Shown in pieces: positions 6,954-11,287 of a DNA stretch of 11,287 bases. Numbering within the stretch: the stretch's first letter is position 1; the number at the start of each line of letters is the position of its first letter. Position numbers and translations under genes: made by a program. Source of the stretch: Claveliimonas sp963592205 (GTDB lineage Bacteria > Bacillota > Clostridia > Lachnospirales > Lachnospiraceae); NCBI GenBank assembly GCA_963592205.1, contig CAVAVU010000110.1, positions 1 through 11,287 on the forward strand, in the 5' to 3' direction. The notes beneath the pieces were generated by a model. That model had not been told where the DNA came from. It searched no databases and was given only the letters and a program-made list of their open reading frames with translations.

Positions 6954-7976
6954 ATGAGAAATCATGAAGTGGTTACAAAGCAGCCGTTACTTAAGGAAGA
7001 TGGATCGCTTAGAGAGCCTGGATGGTCGAAGAGTCTGGTGCAGACCTATGACCGTACACAGATCAAAGCTCCCCGTATGAGGATCAAAGAATGGGATTAT
7101 TATCTGGTATTAAATGAAGACTTTGCAGGTGCATTTACCTTATCAGATGATGGATATATCGGTCTGCAGTCGGTATCGCTGCTGAATTTTAAGGAAGGCT
7201 GGGAACATACAGAGACGATCCTGAATGCATTTCCAATGGGGAAGATGCATATGCCGTCAGATTCCAGACGTGGTGATATTGTCTACCGGGACAAGCGTCT
7301 GCATATGGAATATACGGTAGAAGAAGGTCAGAGGCGTATCCGGTGTAAATTCGATAATTTCTATCAGGGCAAGACATTCCGATGTGATATTACACTGCTT
7401 CAGCCGAAGATGGACACAATGGTAATTGCAACACCGTGGAAGGAAAAGAAGACAGCATTTTATTATAATCAGAAGATCAACTGTATGCCGGCAAAAGGTA
7501 AGATAGAATATGACGGAAAGGTTTATCGTTTTGATCCGAGTACCGATTTTGGAACACTGGACTGGGGACGAGGGGTGTGGACCTATGATAACCGCTGGTA
7601 CTGGGGTTCCGGCAATCAGATGATAGATGGAAAACCATTTGGTTTTAACATCGGATATGGATTTGGAGACACGACAGCAGCATCCGAAAATATGCTGTTT
7701 TATGATGGAACCTGCCACAAACTGGATGATGTAACGTTCCATATTCCGGATGGTGATTATATGAAACCGTGGACATTTACGTCCAGTGACGGCAGATTCG
7801 AGATGGATTTTGAACCGGTTCTTGACCGTGCAGCGAGGACAAATGCACTGATCATAGAATCGGATCAGCATCAGGTATTCGGACGTATGAATGGTAAAGC
7901 AATATTGGATGACAGCACGGTAATTGAAGTGAAAGATATGATGTGTTTTGCAGAAGATGTGCATAACCGTTATTAA
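6954..7976 (+). CDS. DUF2804-family protein
   Basis: 340 residues from the ATG at 6954. AAAGGG (6940-6945) is the ribosome binding site, so an in-frame GTG at 6945 is rejected. The sequence resembles DUF2804, a family without an established function. It is beta-rich and soluble, with many aromatic residues: EWDYYLVLNEDFAGAFTL (46-63), TLDWGRGVWTYDNRWYWGSG (201-220) and FNIGYGFGDTTAASENMLFY (231-250). No signal peptide or membrane segment is seen. The repeated beta strands and the Trp/Tyr cluster would suit a lipocalin-like or hydratase-like barrel, but that is a guess from composition. It sits between an HD nucleotidase and an acylphosphatase and probably shares their transcript. Confidence 0.75.
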   Translation: MRNHEVVTKQPLLKEDGSLREPGWSKSLVQTYDRTQIKAPRMRIKEWDYYLVLNEDFAGAFTLSDDGYIGLQSVSLLNFKEGWEHTETILNAFPMGKMHMPSDSRRGDIVYRDKRLHMEYTVEEGQRRIRCKFDNFYQGKTFRCDITLLQPKMDTMVIATPWKEKKTAFYYNQKINCMPAKGKIEYDGKVYRFDPSTDFGTLDWGRGVWTYDNRWYWGSGNQMIDGKPFGFNIGYGFGDTTAASENMLFYDGTCHKLDDVTFHIPDGDYMKPWTFTSSDGRFEMDFEPVLDRAARTNALIIESDQHQVFGRMNGKAILDDSTVIEVKDMMCFAEDVHNRY

Positions 7977-8034
7977 ACAGACGGTAAATGATGATAAGTG
8001 TTATGGATGTTGATAAATACGAAAAGGGGTATCG

Positions 8035-8310
8035 ATGGGAACAATACGAAAAAGAATTACATTTCACGGAAGGGTACAGGGTGTGGGATTCCGCTATACA
8101 GCAAGACTGGCAGCAGGATCTCTGGGACTGACCGGATGGGTGAAAAATGAATATGACGGAACAGTTACTATGGAAGTACAGGGAAGCGAGAGAATGCTCA
8201 ATAAACTGCTTGTGAGGCTGAATACCGATCATTTTATCCGGATTGAATGGATGGATAGTGAGGAAATACCGGTTCGGGAAGATGAAAAGGGATTTCAGGT
8301 AAAATATTAG
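8035..8310 (+). CDS. acyP: Acylphosphatase
   Basis: 91 residues, the usual size for this small alpha/beta enzyme, which hydrolyses acyl phosphates such as acetyl- or carbamoyl-phosphate. The phosphate-binding loop GRVQGVGFR (12-20) ends in the catalytic Arg (R20), and the catalytic Asn is in GWVKNEYDGTV (N38). The closing GFQVKY resembles the typical GF-x-x-x-Y end. AAAAGGGG at about 8021-8028 precedes the ATG. It starts 58 bp after the DUF2804 gene in the same orientation. Confidence 0.92.
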   Translation: MGTIRKRITFHGRVQGVGFRYTARLAAGSLGLTGWVKNEYDGTVTMEVQGSERMLNKLLVRLNTDHFIRIEWMDSEEIPVREDEKGFQVKY

Positions 8311-8372
8311 GTAATATCAGAGTCAAGTAAAGGTAAAGAAACAGACAGAAGATCCAGGGGGAGTGGATAAAG

Positions 8373-8849
8373 ATGGATCAAAAAGAGTTTAGAGAATTCT
8401 ATCGGACGATTCAGGATGTGGCAGAGCATCCTGTCGTACTTCGGATGAAGAAATATCCGCATCACGGTAATACATCATGTTATAAACATTGCTTGCGGGT
8501 GGCATATTTCAATTATATTATCTGTAAGAAGCTACATCTGGATGCAAGATCGGCAGCAAGAGCAGGGATGATGCATGATCTTTTTCTGTATGACTGGCAT
8601 ACACATGCGAGAGAGACAGGAGAACGGCTGCATGGATTTACTCATGCTGAGAAGGCGTATAAGAATGCGGGAAAGATATTTCGGCTGAACCGTGTGGAAC
8701 GGGATGTGATCCGGAATCATATGTGGCCTGTGACGCTTCGGAGTGTGCCGAGGACAAAAGAAGGCTGGACGATCGTGCTGACGGATAAGTATAGTGGATT
8801 CCTGGAGACAATAGATCGGAAAAAGAAAAATAAGAAAAATTGTATATAA
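8373..8849 (+). CDS. HD-domain phosphohydrolase
   Basis: 158 residues. A compact HD-superfamily protein with a full set of likely metal ligands: H31 and H39 (HHGNTSCYKHCLRVA), H68-D69 (GMMHDLFLYDWH), H91 (GFTHAEKA), H116 (IRNHMWP) and D138 (LTDKYS). The number of His residues suggests a two-metal or three-metal HD protein rather than the single-metal nucleotidase at 6325-6912, but the substrate cannot be told. The tail is a Lys run (DRKKKNKKNCI). A strong AGGGGGAG (8356-8363) precedes the ATG at 8373. It is unrelated to the first HD protein apart from the superfamily signature. Confidence 0.75.
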   Translation: MDQKEFREFYRTIQDVAEHPVVLRMKKYPHHGNTSCYKHCLRVAYFNYIICKKLHLDARSAARAGMMHDLFLYDWHTHARETGERLHGFTHAEKAYKNAGKIFRLNRVERDVIRNHMWPVTLRSVPRTKEGWTIVLTDKYSGFLETIDRKKKNKKNCI

Positions 8850-8881
8850 AGGGGAACATGATTCATTTTAGTTTCATCCTA

Positions 8882-8890
8882 TGTTATACT
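8882..8890 (+). promoter_or_regulatory. Candidate extended -10 promoter of the sulP gene
   Basis: TGTTATACT (8882-8890) is an extended -10 box. Only a weak -35 (TTCATT, 8862-8867) lies 17 bp upstream. The start would be near 8897, about 48 nt before the ATG. Confidence 0.4.
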
Positions 8891-8944
8891 TTGAAAGTTG
8901 TTGTAGTTTAAAAGTATGAGAAAAAGAAGAGGAAACAGTTACAA

Positions 8945-10591
8945 ATGAATTCATTGAAACCAATGTTGCTGACTTCGTTGCAGTCATATGACCGGAGTCA
9001 GTTTGTAAAAGATGTGACGGCGGGAATCATTGTTGCGATCATTGCACTTCCGTTGTCTATTGCGCTGGCATTAGCATCCGGAGTAGGACCGGAAGCCGGT
9101 ATATTCACAGCTATTGTAGCAGGATTTGTTATTTCCGTACTTGGCGGAAGCAGTGTGCAGATCGCAGGACCAACGGCTGCATTTGCAACGATTGTTGCAG
9201 GTATTGTAGCGAAGGACGGATTGGACGGACTTGTGATATCGACTATTCTGGCAGGTATCTTTTTGATTATGATGGGCGTCTGTCATTTTGGAAGTTTGAT
9301 CAAATTTATCCCATATACGATCACGACAGGATTTACCTCAGGAATCGCTGTTACGATTGTTATCGGTCAATTGAAAGATTTCTTTGGTGTTACTTACCCG
9401 GATGGCGTAAAGCCGATCGAGACTACCGAGAAGCTGAAAGCATTTGTAGAAAATATTGCAACGATTAATACAGATGCGGTAATCGTAGGAGTGGTGAGTC
9501 TGGTTATTTTGATCATTGCACCGATGATATTTAAGAAAATTCCAGGATCACTTTTGGCGGTTATTGCAGGAATCTTAATGGTAAAATGTCTGCCACTTCA
9601 GGTGGCGACAATCGGTAATCTTTATACGATCAGTAACGCACTGCCATCGTTTCATCTGCCGGCAGTGAATCTTGAGATTGTACAGAATGCGCTACCAAAT
9701 GCATTTATGATAGCGGTTCTTGCGGCGATTGAATCTCTTCTGTCCTGTGTAGTAGCGGATGGAATGATTAATGGGAAGCATCGTTCGGATATGGAGCTTG
9801 TAGCGCAGGGAGCAGGAAATATCGCATCTGCATTATTTGGCGGAATCCCTGCTACGGGAGCAATTGCGAGAACTGCGGCGAATATTAAAAACGGCGGACG
9901 TACACCGATCGCCGGAATGGTACATTCAATTACACTGGTCATTGTACTGGTGGTGCTGATGTCATTTGCGGGAATGATCCCGATGCCGACGATCGCAGCA
10001 ATTCTTTTCATTGTTGCTTATAATATGTGTCAGTGGCGGACATTTCTCCATTTGCTCAAGACAGCTCCGAAGAGTGATATTATCGTATTGATCAGTACGT
10101 TTGTATTGACTGTGATCTTTGATCTGGTAGTTGCGATTGAGATTGGTATGGTGCTTGCCTGTCTGCTGTTTATCAAGCGGATGAGCGAGGAAACGCACGC
10201 CGAAAGCTGGACATACGTTGATGATGATACACAGGATGTGGCAGAGCAGCTTCGAAGACTTCCATTACAGATCCGTGTCTATGAGATTACGGGACCGTTA
10301 TTCTTTGGTGCGGCTGATGCGATTGAGCATATTGTGGTAAAAGATTTTACCACTTGTCTGGTGCTTCGTATGAGAAGTGTTCCGGCTATTGACAGTACGG
10401 CAATGAATGCACTGCAGGATCTGATCAGTGTATGCGAGTCAAAAGGAATTACGGTGGTGTTCTCACATGTAAATGAACAGCCGATGAAAGTAATGCAGAA
10501 GTCAGGATTTGCAAAGATTGTCGGGGAAGAGAATTTCTGCCCGAATATATCGGCAGCATTGAAGCGTGCGGAAGAGATTATAGAAAAATAA
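8945..10591 (+). CDS. SulP-family anion transporter with C-terminal STAS domain
   Basis: 548 residues. Membrane transporter for inorganic anions (sulfate, bicarbonate or a related anion; the substrate cannot be read from sequence). The first 415 or so residues form the transporter. DVTAGIIVAIIALPLSIALA (23-42) and GGSSVQIAGPTAAFATIVAG (67-86) are classic SulP signatures, followed by about a dozen hydrophobic segments. The cytoplasmic STAS domain (about 440-545) has the family loop VPAIDSTAMNALQDL, and the preceding YEITGPLFFGAAD is the usual first strand. AGAGGA (8928-8933) precedes the ATG. No carbonic anhydrase or sulfate-assimilation gene is adjacent. A strong terminator follows. Confidence 0.92.
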   Translation: MNSLKPMLLTSLQSYDRSQFVKDVTAGIIVAIIALPLSIALALASGVGPEAGIFTAIVAGFVISVLGGSSVQIAGPTAAFATIVAGIVAKDGLDGLVISTILAGIFLIMMGVCHFGSLIKFIPYTITTGFTSGIAVTIVIGQLKDFFGVTYPDGVKPIETTEKLKAFVENIATINTDAVIVGVVSLVILIIAPMIFKKIPGSLLAVIAGILMVKCLPLQVATIGNLYTISNALPSFHLPAVNLEIVQNALPNAFMIAVLAAIESLLSCVVADGMINGKHRSDMELVAQGAGNIASALFGGIPATGAIARTAANIKNGGRTPIAGMVHSITLVIVLVVLMSFAGMIPMPTIAAILFIVAYNMCQWRTFLHLLKTAPKSDIIVLISTFVLTVIFDLVVAIEIGMVLACLLFIKRMSEETHAESWTYVDDDTQDVAEQLRRLPLQIRVYEITGPLFFGAADAIEHIVVKDFTTCLVLRMRSVPAIDSTAMNALQDLISVCESKGITVVFSHVNEQPMKVMQKSGFAKIVGEENFCPNISAALKRAEEIIEK

Positions 10592-10599
10592 AATACATT

Positions 10600-10752
10600 G
10601 AAACAGCGAAAACCCGTTAACCGAGGAGTTAACGGGTTTTCGTTGTTTTAAAAAGTTACTAAAGGAATGAGAGTAAAGCATAACACTGTTAAATACTGAC
10701 TACAGTGTACTACTTTGTGAGGTTAGATAGTTGTCTGTCCTCAACTATCTGA
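10600..10752 (-). ncRNA. Putative small RNA A (minus strand)
   Basis: Proposed transcript from about 10752 down to about 10600. In RNA order: TATACT box (10763-10758); stem-loop 1 (10750-10725, 9 bp, loop AGGACAGA); stem-loop 2 (10708-10683, 7 bp); an unpaired CU-rich 18-mer (10678-10661); then the 20-bp hairpin shared with the sulP terminator. There is no good -35 at the normal distance, so the promoter is uncertain. The same order of parts in copy B is the main support. I do not recognise a named RNA family. Confidence 0.4.
10601..10648. terminator. Strong, probably bidirectional terminator after sulP
   Basis: A 20-bp stem (10601-10620 with 10629-10648) with one G-T pair and an 8-nt loop, starting 10 bases after the sulP stop. 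The GGG-TTTT part of the right arm gives the T run on the + strand. The A-rich left arm gives a similar run on the minus strand, where it would end the putative small RNA of repeat copy A. Confidence 0.88.
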
Positions 10753-10790
10753 CACTAAGTATAATGAGAAAATGTGACAGAAGTGTGTTC
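10654..10790. repeat. Copy A of a tandem structured repeat
   Basis: Aligns along its length with 10914-11058. It shares an identical 18-mer (10661-10678), the dyad ACACTGT/ACAGTGT (10683-10689 and 10702-10708), the dyad AGATAGTTG/CAACTATCT (10725-10733 and 10742-10750), the hexamer AGTATA (10758-10763; TATACT on the minus strand) and TGACAG (10775-10780). Stems are kept between copies while one of the loops differs. Confidence 0.85.
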
Positions 10791-10792
10791 AG

Positions 10793-10826
10793 TTTGTGAA
10801 AGAAATAAAAACTTTCTATTCACAAA
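10793..10826. repeat. 13-bp interrupted dyad upstream of putative RNA A
   Basis: Left arm 10793-10805 pairs with 10813-10817 and 10819-10826, with one bulged A (10818) and a 7-nt loop. The outer arms are TTTGTGAA and TTCACAAA. It lies just upstream of the proposed minus-strand promoter of RNA A and has no T run in either direction, so an operator is more likely than a terminator. Copy B has no equivalent. Confidence 0.5.
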
Positions 10827-10870
10827 AATTAAACTTTTTCAAGTTCGTAAAGTGATAAAAATCCTGGAAA

Positions 10871-11018
10871 TGAAAAATCCCTCACAGTGGCTGGCTGCGA
10901 GGGATTCTCGGTTACTATAGTTATCTAAAAGGAATGAGAGTAAAGTGCAACACTGTATGGTCTGGTACAGTGTTCAACTTCTATGAGGGTGATAGTTAAC
11001 TGTTCTTTAACTATCTGT
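10871..11018 (-). ncRNA. Putative small RNA B (minus strand)
   Basis: Proposed transcript from about 11018 down to about 10871. In RNA order: TATACT box (11029-11024); stem-loop 1 (11015-10991, loop AGAACAG); stem-loop 2 (10974-10949, 9 bp); the same CU-rich 18-mer (10945-10928); then a terminator (10906-10873) that works only in this direction. The terminator is the strongest clue to strand. Function is unknown; pairing with ribosome binding sites through the CU-rich stretch is an inference. Confidence 0.48.
10873..10906 (-). terminator. Minus-strand intrinsic terminator of putative RNA B
   Basis: Stem AATCCCTC/GAGGGATT (arms 10899-10906 and 10876-10883) continues through a further 3 bp. 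The position joining the two helices (10884/10898) is a G-U pair on the minus strand but an A-C mismatch on the + strand. A run of five T follows on the minus strand (10877-10873); the + strand has only TTCTCGG. Orientation is therefore minus. Confidence 0.68.
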
Positions 11019-11058
11019 CTTATAGTATAGAGAAGAAATATGACAGGAGTATGTTATT
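10914..11058. repeat. Copy B of the tandem structured repeat
   Basis: Second copy, offset by 267 bp from copy A at the shared 18-mer (10928-10945). Its dyads are AACACTGTA/TACAGTGTT (10949-10957 and 10966-10974, 9 bp) and GATAGTTAA/TTAACTATC (10991-10999 and 11007-11015, 9 bp). AGTATA is at 11024-11029 and TGACAG at 11041-11046. The G-C pair closing the second dyad in copy A is an A-T pair here, so pairing is kept. Confidence 0.85.
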
Positions 11059-11166
11059 TCTCTAAAAGAATCGGGAAATTTCTTAAGAAGTTCTTGCGAA
11101 AATAAAAAAATGACTTAATAGATATGACGAAAAATCTACTATAGATAAAAAAATAAATGATTACTA

Positions 11167-11195
11167 TTGACATAATGAAAACGTGGAAATAGAAT
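11167..11195 (+). promoter_or_regulatory. Strong sigma-A promoter reading off the right edge
   Basis: Perfect TTGACA (11167-11172), 17-bp spacer, TAGAAT (11190-11195). Transcription would start near 11202 and leave the window. The first 50 nt can fold (TACAA/TTGTA 11199-11203 with 11245-11249, GTAAT/ATTAC inside). CTATTGAC (11164-11171), overlapping the -35, has an inverted copy at 11231-11238. Confidence 0.6.
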
Positions 11196-11287
11196 AGATA
11201 CAAGGAGCATTCCTGTAATTCAGAAATAACGTCAATAGCATTACTTGTAAAAGATGGAAGGTATTCTACTTCTTATCTTCCGAGTGG

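Larger units (their letters stand above)
10592..11287. other. 696-base region without a convincing protein gene
   Basis: It holds the sulP terminator (10601-10648), two copies of an imperfect repeat (10654-10790 and 10914-11058), a minus-strand terminator hairpin between them (10873-10906), a 13-bp dyad (10793-10826) and a strong + strand promoter near the right edge (11167-11195). Stretches 10830-10870 and 11060-11160 are AT-rich with only short palindromes. No ORF with a proper ribosome binding site was found on either strand. Confidence 0.7.

Noticed and set aside
10668..10700. Tiny + strand ORFs starting MRVK in both repeat copies (10 and 21 codons)
   Set aside because: The AAAGGA lies one base from the ATG, too close to act as a ribosome binding site. 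The copies end at different points, and conservation follows the stems rather than the codons.
10760..10765. TATAAT on the + strand in repeat copy A as a promoter
   Set aside because: No -35 at the right distance, and the matching bases in copy B are TATAGA; the minus-strand TATACT is the version kept in both.
10654..11058. Repeats as a CRISPR array or insertion element
   Set aside because: Only two long imperfect units, no regular spacers, no terminal inverted repeats or target duplications, and no transposase.
11134..11146. ATCTA-CTA-TAGAT hairpin with A/T runs as a minus-strand terminator
   Set aside because: Only five A/T-rich base pairs in an AT-rich stretch; likely chance.
11254..11287. 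Start of a hydrophobic protein (MEGILLLIFRV) at the right edge
   Set aside because: No ribosome binding site before the ATG and only 11 codons are visible.

Overview
The window comes from a low-GC Gram-positive genome, most likely a gut-type clostridium of the Lachnospiraceae. Three things point there: AGGAGG-type ribosome binding sites with AT-rich spacers, an spmA-spmB pair (endospore formers), and an FtsH with HEIGH in place of HEAGH. The last two judgements come from family knowledge, since no search could be run. Every protein gene lies on the + strand.

Layout. 2-196 is the 3' end of an SGNH-type esterase/acyltransferase gene, closed by a hairpin terminator. 270-1415 encodes an AI-2E/PerM-family membrane protein and 1512-2045 a TetR-type regulator, followed by a terminator at 2068-2102. 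The next run starts near 2100 with a small helical protein of unknown function (2186-2608). It is tightly coupled to a divergent FtsH protease (2615-4444) and an HdeD/DUF308 membrane protein (4449-4991), and continues to spmA (5068-5655) and spmB (5657-6181). A well-formed promoter at 6241-6269 precedes an HD-domain 5'-nucleotidase-like gene (6325-6912), a DUF2804 gene (6954-7976), acylphosphatase (8035-8310) and a second HD-domain protein (8373-8849). A SulP-STAS anion transporter (8945-10591) follows and ends in a strong terminator.

The last 696 bases (10592-11287) hold no convincing protein gene. They contain an imperfect tandem duplication of about 140 bp, at 10654-10790 and 10914-11058. 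Read on the minus strand, each copy has the same order: a TATACT box, two stem-loops with conserved stems, an identical 18-nt CU-rich unpaired stretch, and a hairpin terminator. I interpret the pair as twin minus-strand small RNAs of about 150 nt whose CU-rich stretch could pair with Shine-Dalgarno regions. This is the most interesting part of the window. A strong promoter (TTGACA-17-TAGAAT, 11167-11195) then points off the right edge.

The protein genes read as ordinary chromosomal housekeeping, envelope-stress and sporulation functions: membrane protein quality control (FtsH with HdeD), spore core dehydration (SpmAB), nucleotide and acyl-phosphate clean-up (the two HD proteins and AcyP) and anion uptake (SulP). 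No transposase, integrase, CRISPR, tRNA or rRNA was seen.
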